Part shown: positions 1-8,848 of the stretch, in pieces | Layout: the number at the start of each line of letters is the position of its first letter | Numbering within the stretch: the stretch's first letter is position 1 | Notes under the pieces: model-generated | Told to the model about the DNA's origin: nothing | The model's database searches: none | What the model saw: the letters and a program-made list of their open reading frames with translations, nothing else | Source of the DNA: Halicephalobus mephisto | Lineage: Eukaryota; Nematoda; Chromadorea; Rhabditida; Panagrolaimidae | Assembly (NCBI GenBank): GCA_009193035.1 | Contig: SWDT01000171.1 | Coordinates: 1 to 64,000 of the forward strand | DNA: 64,000 bases | Direction: 5' to 3' | Position numbers and translations under genes: made by a program

Positions 1-148
1 GAAGGGACGGCAGAAAAGTTGTTTTTACAGAGGAGTTGCCTTTATCGAGGGGTTTACTAGGGGAAAATCCACAGTAGGGGTCGGAACCGAGTTGTCTTTA
101 AAGAGGATTTGCTCTTATCCAGGGTGTTTATATCGAGGTTTCACTGTA
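1..148. mobile_element. MITE family A, copy 1 (truncated by window edge)
   Basis: This stretch matches the other four family-A copies (3960, 6392, 6698 and 44614) from their internal GGGACGGCAGAAAAGTTG through the terminal CGAGGTTTCACTGTA. The left terminus lies outside the window. Full copies are 176 bp, non-coding, with inverted ends TACAGTG(A/G)AACCTCG / CGAGGTTTCACTGTA, the size and form of a Tc1/mariner-superfamily (pogo/Tigger-like) MITE; TA at each end fits a TA target duplication. The superfamily assignment is inferred from the termini. Confidence 0.85.
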
Positions 149-545
149 TCATTATTACTGTAAAAATTCAAAATCAGCTTTACTACGAAATAGTCTCAAC
201 GCGAATTTTCAGAATCTACAGTATCCTACAAATTCAGTTCAGTGTGAAAATTTCGAAATCAATCATATTTTAGAATTCATATATGAAAACTCCTCCGAAA
301 TTGTCTCAACACGAATTTTTAGAAATCTTTAGAATCTACAGTAGCCCGATAGTGATTTCGTAATTAATTTTTTAGAAATATATTCTTCCTATAAGAATTT
401 GGAAAATTTTAAATTAGAATTACATAAGGTAAAAAACTTCTATTTTTTAAATTAATAATTAATAATTACTCAAGTCAACTAGATCCTTACTACCCCTACA
501 GTAACCCTCTGAAAATTGATCGCTTTGGTTGTGGTATTAACGAAC
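149..545. other. AT-rich intergenic stretch, no gene seen
   Basis: Between the MITE and the 3' end of the pseudokinase gene I see only AT-rich DNA with short dispersed motifs (CTACAGTA, and AACACGAATTTT variants of the 'CGTGTCGAGACC' type). No open frame or RNA gene was recognised. Confidence 0.6.
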
Positions 546-2054
546 TTACATAAACTTTTTAGGACATGTGGGAAAGACACCAGTTTTGTCCAATTTCTGG
601 AACTTTTCGAAGGACCTGAGGTCGTTTTCTTTGAGTTTTTGCTTCACTTCGGATCCAGAAAAGAAAATAACTGGCTCGGTTCCGCTGATTAGGAAGTCTT
701 GGACGTTGGGGAACAGCAGACGAGGAGGAAGGAGTCCGTGAGTGAAGATCTGGTGAACAAGACAAGCAAAAGTCCAGGATTGAGATGATCCGGTCCAATA
801 CCCTCCTGTTAGAACTTCCAAGGGAGTGAATCTCCAGTAGTCGTTGTGAATCTTGATTCCGTCGTTTTTGATCACTTCATAATCACTGCCAGGGGAATAA
901 TCATCGATCCAGACATCAGAAAACTTGAGGTTACGGCTGCTGGAAAGACGACAGGACCTGAGGGTGACGCAGCGGGCCGGGACCCCTTGGTCGTAGAGGT
1001 AGCACAAAACAGCAGCCAGTTGGGAGGTCCATCTGACGTATTCCTTCATCTTGAAAGGATGCCTCAGGGTAGGTAGGACAGTGTCTAGGCTTTCTTGGAA
1101 GTAATCCTGGAGGAGAATAACCAACGTCGGATCGGAGGAATGGAAAGTGAAGTAATCCTTAATCCCCGCCAGATTGTCGTGTTTCAACTTCATCAAATCC
1201 TCTAAATTATCCAAAATGTCAGGTAAACTAGAAATTTCAGTCTTCAAAGTCCGAGTAAAGTAATTTTTGACAGAATTAGAGGAGTTCAAAGAAGTCACAA
1301 CTGATCCAAATCCAAGTACACCAGTGTCTGGAAAAAATTAAGTTTCATATATCAAAAACGTCCAAAAACTTGCAATCAGACTTCAGTATGGGTTTCTGGA
1401 AGACAGAGTTTACTTCTTCGTCGTTTAGGATAACTTTGGCTTCAGAAAGGTGATTCACGACCTCGGGCAGAGAAAGAAATTTGTTTCCTCCAAATTCATA
1501 CGTAATCCCGGAATTTTCATCCTAAATTAGTAACTATATAAAAATACATATAAAAATATATAAAATATGTATGAAAAATAATTTTAAATAATTTTTATAT
1601 AGTTTTTATAAAATTTTAGGTATACCTAAATTCGAACAAAAAGTGCCTAAAATTGGATAATGAAACTTTTAGATTCTGAATCTGAAGTCAAAAATAAAAT
1701 TCAACCTTCAGAATCCAGGATTATCAAAGGTAATTTTTAATTTTGACTTCAGATTTGATATATCAACTTTATAGTTTTCAATGTTTTTAAAAATACCTAA
1801 AATTTTCTTAAACATCTATAATTGTATATTGAATTCGAAAAACCCACAAAAGCAACATTAATGGAGAATTGATGGATGGCATTTTCGAAGAAAAGTGAAA
1901 TCACGGGCTCGTCCTCTATGTTCACCAGGTAGTCTCCGTCCGAAGTCAGAGATTTCTTCAATTCATCGTCCGGAAGCTTGTAATGGACAAAAGGATAACT
2001 CAAGGACTTCAGAATGACGGCTTCGTCAAGGGTAATCGGCAATGAAATTTGCAT
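546..2054 (-). CDS. SH2 domain-pseudokinase (non-receptor tyrosine-kinase-like)
   Basis: Hand-spliced exons on the minus strand are 2054-1848, 1521-1374 and 1327-546, about 378 residues. Exons 1-2 encode an SH2-like fold (PFVHYKLPDDEL ... GDYLV ... ITYEFGGNKFLSL). Exon 3 gives a kinase fold with a glycine loop LGFGSVV, an alphaC-like LEDLMKLKHDNL, and an APE/F-helix region (RFTPLEVL ... SWTFACLVHQIFTHG). Key residues are lost. The SH2 FLVR motif reads YLVN, removing the phosphotyrosine-binding Arg; HRD reads ARC; the catalytic-loop Asn is Ser; DFG reads DVW. Layout resembles the expanded nematode FER/SPE-8-type SH2 kinases, but this product is predicted catalytically dead and probably does not bind phosphotyrosine conventionally. 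The second intron only keeps frame with a GC donor (T|GCAAGT). Role unknown; scaffold or allosteric partner is inference. Confidence 0.78.
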
Positions 2055-2607
2055 TTTGTTAGAAAAAATAAAAAATCAATTTTTAAAAATTTCATCGAAA
2101 ATTACCAGTTTTACATTTCGTGCTGATTTTTGAACCTGGTTTTCATTTTTAACTTTTGGAAAAACTTGTTAGAAAAAAGCCAAACTTTAAAAAAAAGTTT
2201 AAAACAACCAGTTTTGTATTTCTATTAGCCATTCAAGCGCTCATTTTTGTTCAAATTTTCGGGAAAAATTGTCGAAAAGAACCAAACTTTAACAAAAAAA
2301 TGAAAACTTGCCAGTTATACACCTCAAGCGAATTTTTTAATTTTTGGAAAAAATGGTATTTTTGCCAGACATATTTTTTAAAATTAATTTTAAATTTTTT
2401 TAAATTTAAAAAATTGATTTTTTTCAATCACAATTTCGAATTTTTTTAAATTTAAAAAATTGATTTTTTTCAATCACAATTTCGAATTTTTTTAATTTTC
2501 AAAATTTATTTTTTTCAATCACAATTTAAAATTTCTAAGAATTTTTTAAATTTATTTTTTTTAATTTTAAAAATTTATTTTTTTCTAAAATCTCTAAATT
2601 GTTGTGA
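2055..2607. repeat. AT-rich intergenic with short tandem repeat
   Basis: This lies between the pseudokinase start and the monooxygenase stop, both on the minus strand. From about 2392 to 2535 a unit of about 47 bp (containing GATTTTTTTCAATCACAATTTCG) repeats roughly three times. No gene seen. Confidence 0.6.
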
Positions 2608-5414
2608 TTATTTGACTAATTTAAATCCAACTAATCCTTGATCGAAAATTTCCTTGATATCTTTCGAATAACGAGGAATTCCACCGAGATAATTCAGCAT
2701 TTCCTTTTTTTTCCCGGGAATATTAGCTCCATTATACCACGAATCAGCCAGAGGAAATAAAGATTCATTCGAAAATTTATGAATTTTTTCTGTATATTCG
2801 TCTTGAGCTTCTGAAGTCGGATCGATGTATTTAATTTTTTCTTTTTCCATTTTGTCGATTGTGTCGATGATGAATCTGGCTTGGATTTCGATACAAGTGG
2901 GACCGTTCGCGAAAGCCGTCGGAGCCTGAGGTCCGTAAGTGAAGAACAAGTTCGGAAATCCATGAATACAAATCCCATAGTATGTTTTTGTTCCATTTTT
3001 CCATAATTTTTCCAAACAATTTCCATTTATATCCTTAAATCCGGCGGCAATCATGGATCCAGTAACGGCATCAAACCCAGTGGCGATCGCTATGACTTCT
3101 ACGTCATAGAAACTTCCATCTTGAAGAACAATTCCGTTTTCTTTAATTTCCACAATTGGATTATTTTTAACAGAAATAATATTTACATTATTTTTGTTAA
3201 ACATTTCATAAAAATCTTGTTCTAACGATGGGCGTTTCGTTCCGAAGGGATGCGGAGGTTCCAAAGGAGCCAAGATGTCCTTCTTTCTCGGGTCCTGGAT
3301 TCTAGCCCTGGTTTTCTTGGCCCAAAAGTCATATATGATCCTGTTCGCCTTCGAGTCGAATAAAGCGTCCTTGTAAGTTCCTATCCAGTACTCGAAAGTC
3401 CCCTGATTCCAGAGTTTTTCGAAAATATTTTCTCGAATTTCAGGAGGATCATCAAAAACGTTTTTTTCAAAAAAATCAAAATCAAATCCTCCAAATCCAG
3501 TTTCTCTTTTTTCGAAATATTTTGGATAAAGTTCTTTATTTTTTTTTTGTTCTTCCGGAGTTATTTTCCGTTGTCCCATCGGAAGAGCAAGATTGGGGGT
3601 CCTCTGGAACACCGTCAAATTTTTCGCCTTCTTGGCCCATTCTTGAGTTATCTAAAATTCAATTTTATTTACAAAAATTATTAAACCTATTGTTATGTCC
3701 ACTAATCAAGTAACTAAAAGTGATAGTTTTTACAATCAATAAATAAAAGATAAAAATACAACTCAAGATAACATTTGTTAGTTCCCAAGGTAGATTTTTG
3801 TATCTCAGGATCAATTTTAGGAGGTCTTGGACTAGTTTGGGACAGATCTTTCTAGAAAGTTTTGGCTTTATTAAGGTCTTTTTAGAAAGTTATAATCTGG
3901 TCCGTTCTGGATTTTTTTAAAAGTTATAATCTGATCCGTTCTAGGTTTTTTTAGAAAGATACAGTGAAACCTCGCTAAAAACAACCCGAAGGGACGGTAG
4001 AAATGTTGTTTTTACAGAGGAGTTGCCTTTATCGAGGGGTTTACTAGGGGAAAATCCACAGTAGGGATCGGAACCGAGTTGTCTTTAAAGAGGATTTGCT
4101 CTTATCGAGGGTGTTTATATCGAGGTTTCACTGTATATTCCAATCTGTTCTAGGTCTTGTTAGAAAGTTATAATCTGATCCGTTCTAGGTCTTTTTAAAG
4201 AGTTATATTCCAATTCGTTCTGAATCTTTCTAAAAAGTTATAATCTGATCCGTTCTGGATTTTTTTAGAAAGTTATATCCCGGTCCATTCTGAATCTTGT
4301 TAGAAAGTTATAATTCATAATTTCAAGATCTTTTTAGAAAGTTATATCCCGGTCCATTCTAAATCTTGTTAGAAAGTTATAATCTGATCCGTTCTAGGTC
4401 TTGTTAGAAAGTTATAATTCATAATTTCAAGATCTTTTTAGAAAGTTATAATCTGGTCCAATTTAGATCTCAAATTCTAATTCAGTCCAGATCATTCTAA
4501 AAAATCCCAATCTTATCTATAGTAGAACTTGGATATAAGACACCCCCTTGGGATCGGCCAAAGCGTATCTTATAACAAAGGATATATCATACCGGGGATA
4601 AATTTGAAAACAGACGAACCAAAATCACTCACTCAAATCCTATGCTATAAAGTGAGATATGTTATAGCAGGGATATCCTATATCCGAGTTCTACTGTACC
4701 AAGATCCAAATCTAGGATATACCGGATGATTGTTAAATATTCTGAAGTTATTTGCTTCCAGGATTTCCTACATTTAATATTTATGAAAATCACCTGAACT
4801 CCGGTCGATCCAGTCCCGATCACGGCGCATGTCTTCCCGGTGACGTCATAGTCTTCTTTTGGCCAGAAGGAAGAATGGCATATGGTTCCTTTGAACGTTT
4901 CCAGACCCTTCCATTCGGGGATATATCTCTTCGCCGCGAATCCTACACAAGCCAGAAGATACTTACATTTGCAAGTTCTGCCGTCTTCTGTGTCCACGGT
5001 CCATCTGGCTTCCTCGAGGTCGAACTGTCCGTTGACGACTCTAGTGTTGTAAGCCACATCTTTCGAAAGTTCGCAAACTTTGTCCATATGTTCAAAATAA
5101 GCTTGAAGTTCTTTCCAATCGGGATATTTCTCCTTCCAAGTCCAAGTTTCCCAAACTTCCGGAATAGATAGTTCATAAATAGGGATATAAGAATCCACTC
5201 TAGCCCCGGGGTACTGGTTCCATCTCCAGGTCCCCCCTAACCCCGTCCCCGCTTCGTACACCTTGACCTTGTATCCTTTCTTCCTCAGATGATACAGCAG
5301 AAAACAGCCACTGAAACCACCTCCGACAATAAGGACATCACATTCTAGATTTTTCGAATAATTTCCTCCAGTTTGGTCAGGAACAGCCCCGCCGATATCC
5401 TTCCTTATAGTCAT
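2608..5414 (-). CDS. Baeyer-Villiger-type flavin monooxygenase
   Basis: Two exons, 5414-4794 and 3651-2608, join in phase (VQ|ITQEWAKKAKNL) to give about 554 residues, the usual size of class I (cyclohexanone-type) Baeyer-Villiger monooxygenases. These FAD/NADPH enzymes insert oxygen next to a ketone. Visible motifs are an N-terminal FAD Rossmann site (VGGGFSGC, about residue 30), the family fingerprint FKGTICHSSFWP (F-x-G-x3-H-x3-W-P, about 180), a second NADPH Rossmann site (IGTGSTG), then LTVFQRTPN and the C-terminal half with AIATGFDAVTG. No signal peptide or membrane anchor is seen, so the product is likely cytosolic. Ordinary animal FMOs lack this exact fingerprint with the LTVFQRTPN continuation, so descent from bacterial or fungal BVMOs is plausible. 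The 1.1-kb spliceosomal intron argues against contamination. Confidence 0.88.
3840..4500. repeat. Intronic ~38-bp tandem repeat
   Basis: Inside the monooxygenase intron, degenerate copies of a unit containing TTAGAAAGTTATAATCTG and ATCCGTTCTAGGTC repeat more than ten times. MITE family A copy 2 is inserted in the middle and splits the array. Confidence 0.75.
3960..4135. mobile_element. MITE family A, copy 2
   Basis: Complete 176-bp copy with terminal inverted repeats TACAGTGAAACCTCG / CGAGGTTTCACTGTA. It is inserted in the tandem repeat of the monooxygenase intron. Confidence 0.88.
4518..4698. mobile_element. MITE family B, copy 1
   Basis: About 180 bp, bounded by imperfect inverted ends TATAGTAGAACTTGGATATA and TATCCGAGTTCTACTGTA with TA at both edges. 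It is related in form to family A but different in sequence. A second copy lies at 59278-59454. No coding capacity. It sits in the monooxygenase intron just downstream of exon 1. Confidence 0.8.
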
Positions 5415-6391
5415 TTTCTGAAAACAAATTTTAAAAAATCAATGACTCGATAAAACTGAATTTGGTCGAAAACGCGTGTTTTTATATCAAGCAGGACCTG
5501 GAGCATTATCAGCACTCCAAATCGGGTTCGATCAAGTGATTATTGTTCTTTCACCTTAAGTCACCGAGACGTCGAAAACAAAAGGATTATTCTAAAAAAG
5601 TGTATGTTAAATAATAGTGCAAAATAACAAAGTTGAATGTTGAAATTCAAAAACACGTCCTGAATTCCGATACGGTTGATATTTTTCCTTTAACATCTGC
5701 TCAGTAAAGTAGCTTCTTTAAAATGTACTTTAACACTTTATCGAACGTTTTCAAAGCAATTACAATATAGGATTTACAACATAATAACTCAAGCTTGGAC
5801 TCCTCTATTGTTCGCTTGCATTCGCGCATCTCAACCTTTCTGATCATCTTCAGGGAATTTTTCCTCTTATTAGGATTATCTCCAGGAAATTCTTCCCTTT
5901 ACTAGGATCATCTTCAGGGAATTTTTCCTCTTACTAGGATCATCTTCAGGGAATTTTTCCTCTTATTAGAATCGTCTTCAGGGAATTCTTCTCTTACTAG
6001 GATCATCTTCAGGGAATTTTTCCTCTTATTAGGATCATCTTCAGGGAATTCCTCCCTTTACTAGAATCATCTTTTCGGTCCTTCTGACCTCGCTTCTTTC
6101 TTTGATGAGTGCGTCTTAGCCGTTTGTAGTCAGATTGCGGCTGGCAAGGCCTGGATCTGCAGTCTTCGATCGGGAACCTAACCCGAGTCTCGTAACTTTA
6201 CTGTCACGTATACTACCACTGTACTACCGAAGCTGTCTTAAAATGTAACATGTAGTAAATAAAATAGTATAAAGGAGATTTAACTTATTTTAAAATGATT
6301 ATCTTTCATTTTCGAGGGGATATTTCCATCGAGGGATTTTGCTGAATTCACCATGAAGTCTTCTCATTGTCAAATATTGTGGATTCTAACG
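5415..6391. repeat. Intergenic repeats including a 32-bp minisatellite
   Basis: This is 5' of the monooxygenase. A tandem array at about 5840-6075 uses a unit containing GGATCATCTTCAGGGAA and TTTTTCCTCTTA, about 32 bp with roughly seven copies. Flanking sequence (TTTCCTTTAACATCTGCTC near 5690, and the block 6240-6390) belongs to a dispersed family seen again at 30170-30760. No gene seen. Confidence 0.7.
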
Positions 6392-6567
6392 TACAGTGAA
6401 ACCTCGATATAAGTAACTCTAAGAAACGGCAGAAAAGTTGTTTTTACAGAGGAGTTGCCTTTATCGAGGGGTTTACTAGGGGAAAATCCACAGTAGGGGT
6501 CGGAATCAAGTTGTTTTTAAAGAGGATTTGCTCTTATCCAGGGTGTTTATATCGAGGTTTCACTATA
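6392..6567. mobile_element. MITE family A, copy 3
   Basis: Full-length copy starting TACAGTGAAACCTCG. Its right end has a substitution (CACTATA rather than CACTGTA). It is followed directly by a 130-bp spacer and copy 4. Confidence 0.85.
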
Positions 6568-6697
6568 TCTACTGTAGGACACTAGGACTACTCAGTAACG
6601 ACTCACCCGGAGGCACATCTGCTGGGTCTGAACATCTCAGTTTGGCTAGTTAGAACCATGCCTCTGGGGTTTCTATAAATTACAACTTTTTACTAAC
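6568..6697. repeat. 130-bp spacer duplicated at 44484-44613
   Basis: The block from CTACTGTAGGACACTAGG to TTTTTACTAAC lies between MITE-A copies 3 and 4. It recurs essentially unchanged at 44484-44613, again immediately left of a family-A MITE. Spacer plus MITE therefore form a roughly 306-bp unit present twice in the window. No open frame is seen. Confidence 0.85.
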
Positions 6698-6873
6698 TAC
6701 AGTGGAATCTCGCTAAAAACAACCCTAAGGGACGGCAGAAAAGTTGTTTTTACAGAGGAGTTGCCTTTATCGAGGGGTTTACTAGGGGAAAATCCACAGT
6801 AGGGGTCGGAACCGAGTTGTCTTTAAAGAGGATTTGCTCTTATCGAGGGTGTTTATATCGAGGTTTCACTGTA
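6698..6873. mobile_element. MITE family A, copy 4
   Basis: Full-length 176-bp copy with termini TACAGTGGAATCTCG and CGAGGTTTCACTGTA. With the preceding spacer it matches 44484-44789. Confidence 0.87.
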
Positions 6874-7040
6874 TTTTATTTCTTCTCCAGCTACCGTTTG
6901 ACAAAGTTTTTTTACCTAAAATGCATTTCATAATAAACGTGTTTTAAAAATAATAACACAATAAAAAACTACATTGTACTCGGTACACTACAAATTACAC
7001 TCAATATTACAGGAAAATTTATATATTAATTTAAAATTAT

Positions 7041-7062
7041 TTCTTCTATGCTTAATTATTTT
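7041..7062. repeat. Left target-site duplication of SINE
   Basis: The 22 bases beginning TTCTTCTATGCTTAATTA are identical to 7318-7339 and bracket the SINE-like element. Confidence 0.85.
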
Positions 7063-7317
7063 CTTTTTTTACCCGTTTTCCCGACTGGAGTCAGGGTTGG
7101 GTCCCCCGTCTGATCTATCCTGGTTCTGAATCCCAGTGGACGGTTACTGTAGGTATTCTGAGAATGTGGCTCGTAGTTGGGGGAAGTCGTGGTTCGTTAT
7201 TCCATTACCCTAAATTCCATAACCCCCAGGGTTCAGGTGGATCTGCTAGTACCGGGAGTCGAATTTGACGTCCTTTTTGTGTTTGCTAGAGCCATAACCA
7301 CTGCGTCATGGTGCTAG
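7063..7317 (-). mobile_element. tRNA-derived SINE-like retroposon
   Basis: Read on the minus strand, the 255-bp element starts CTAGCACCATGACGCAGTGG, a tRNA-like head. It has a pol III A box (TGACGCAGTGGTT) and, about 35 bp on, a B box (ATTCGACTCC against consensus GGTTCGANTCC). The head ends near 7246, after about 72 nt. A GC-richer unrelated body follows, then an A-rich 3' tail (the T run at 7064-7070 on the plus strand). A 22-bp direct repeat flanks the whole unit, the mark of LINE-mediated target-primed insertion. The tRNA stems no longer pair well, so this is not a functional tRNA. Confidence 0.8.
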
Positions 7318-7339
7318 TTCTTCTATGCTTAATTATTTT
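7318..7339. repeat. Right target-site duplication of SINE
   Basis: Exact 22-bp copy of 7041-7062, starting immediately after the tRNA-like head. Confidence 0.85.
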
Positions 7340-7439
7340 ATAAAAATTCACTCATATTGATTTTTTTAAAATTATGATTTGCAAGAACTTTTATGGTAAA
7401 AGTTGATTTCGCATTCTGGGTTTTTTAAAGTTCTACTCA

Positions 7440-8040
7440 CACTGATAAACGAGGAAGTTTTGGGGGATCCTGACTTTCGCGTAACAAGGATGGACGTGTC
7501 CATTCTTTTTCGCGAAAATTGGAATTCCTCGAAGTTCTCATGATCTTTAGCGATTTTCACGATAAGAATTAACTTCTCATAAGATTCTATTCTGACTGAT
7601 AAATAAGGAAGTTTTATGGTATTCAGAAATTTTCGTGGTAAAAGTTAACTTCTCACAAAATTCCACTCGCACTGGTTAACAAGGAAGTTTTATGGTATTC
7701 AGAAATTTTCACGATAAGAGTTAACTTCTCATGAGATTCTATTCTGACTGATAAACAAGGGAATTTTATGGTATTCTAGAATTTTCACGATAAGAGTTAA
7801 CTTCTCATAAGGTTCTATTCTCACTGATTAACAAAGGAGTTTTCATCATCTTCTAGAATTTCCATGATAAGAATTAACTTCTCATGAGATTCTATTCTCA
7901 CTGATAAATAAGGAAGTTTTATGGTATTCAAAGAGTTTCGTGATAAGAATAACTTCTCATAAAATTCCACTCGCACTGGTAAATAAACCAATTTGTTCTG
8001 CTTTTCAGGGGTTTTCGTGGCGGGAGTCAAGTTTTCATTT
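7440..8040. repeat. ~95-bp degenerate tandem array
   Basis: Units contain CTCACTGATAAACAAGGAAG, TTTTATGGTATTCAGAA and CACGATAAGAGTTAACTTCT. About six copies are seen. The unit is related to the arrays at 31064-31300 and 37900-38680. Small minus-strand frames inside it are by-products of the repeat. No gene seen up to 8848, which is plain AT-rich sequence. Confidence 0.75.
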
Positions 8041-8805
8041 AATTATGAAATTTACTTTTTTCAAATTTGTTTTGTGATAATTTTAAAATTTTTAATTGCA
8101 TTATAGAAAACTCAAAAAAAAAACGTAACTATTTTAAAATTTTTTTGTTTTACAAAAGTTGATCAAATTTCGGATTTTTCGTGCTGAGACAACATTCAAA
8201 ATTTTTTCAAAAAATTATTTTATCTAAATTGACAGAATTTAATATTTGAATTTTCGAATCTAAAAATAACTCACGAATTTGTCCCAGCACGAAAAGTCCA
8301 AATTTCGACCTTTGCTTCTGGTTGTCAACTTCGATTAATTTTTTTAAAAATCGATGATTTAAGAAATTTCAGTTTCAATTTCAAAAATAAATTTTTTTCT
8401 AAATCTGTTAAAAAAATTATTCTTTTTTAAATTCGCTAAAAAATTAATTTTTTCTAAATCTGTTAAAAAAATAAATTTTTTTCTAAATTTGTTAAAAAAA
8501 ATAATTTTTTTTTTAAATTTGCTAAAAAATAATTTTTTTAAATTCGTAAAAAATTAATACAATTTAAAATTTACAAAAATACTCAAAATTACAAATTTTT
8601 TTTAAAATCCAAAAAATTAAAATTAATTTTAAAAAGTATTTTCAGTGACAAAAATCCCGATAAAACCCTTTTTGGAGATTTTCAATAAAAAATTGATAAA
8701 AATCAATTTTCAATTTTAAAAATTCCCCGATTCAAAACTCATCAATTCTATGATTCTAATTCAACACCAAATCTCCTTCAAATCCATCAACTTGATCCAA
8801 CAAAT

Positions 8806-8811
8806 TTTATT
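8806..8811 (-). terminator. Poly(A) signal for the Spb1 gene
   Basis: AATAAA on the minus strand (TTTATT on plus) lies about 40 bp beyond the Spb1 stop codon, a normal distance for a nematode 3' UTR. Confidence 0.6.
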
Positions 8812-8848
8812 GATAAAATAACAAAAATCAACAATTTCCCTCACATCA

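Noticed and set aside
7246..7317. Functional tRNA gene on the minus strand
   Set aside because: A and B boxes are present over 72 nt, but the T-stem and D-stem do not pair and the B box is degenerate. It is better explained as the head of a SINE.
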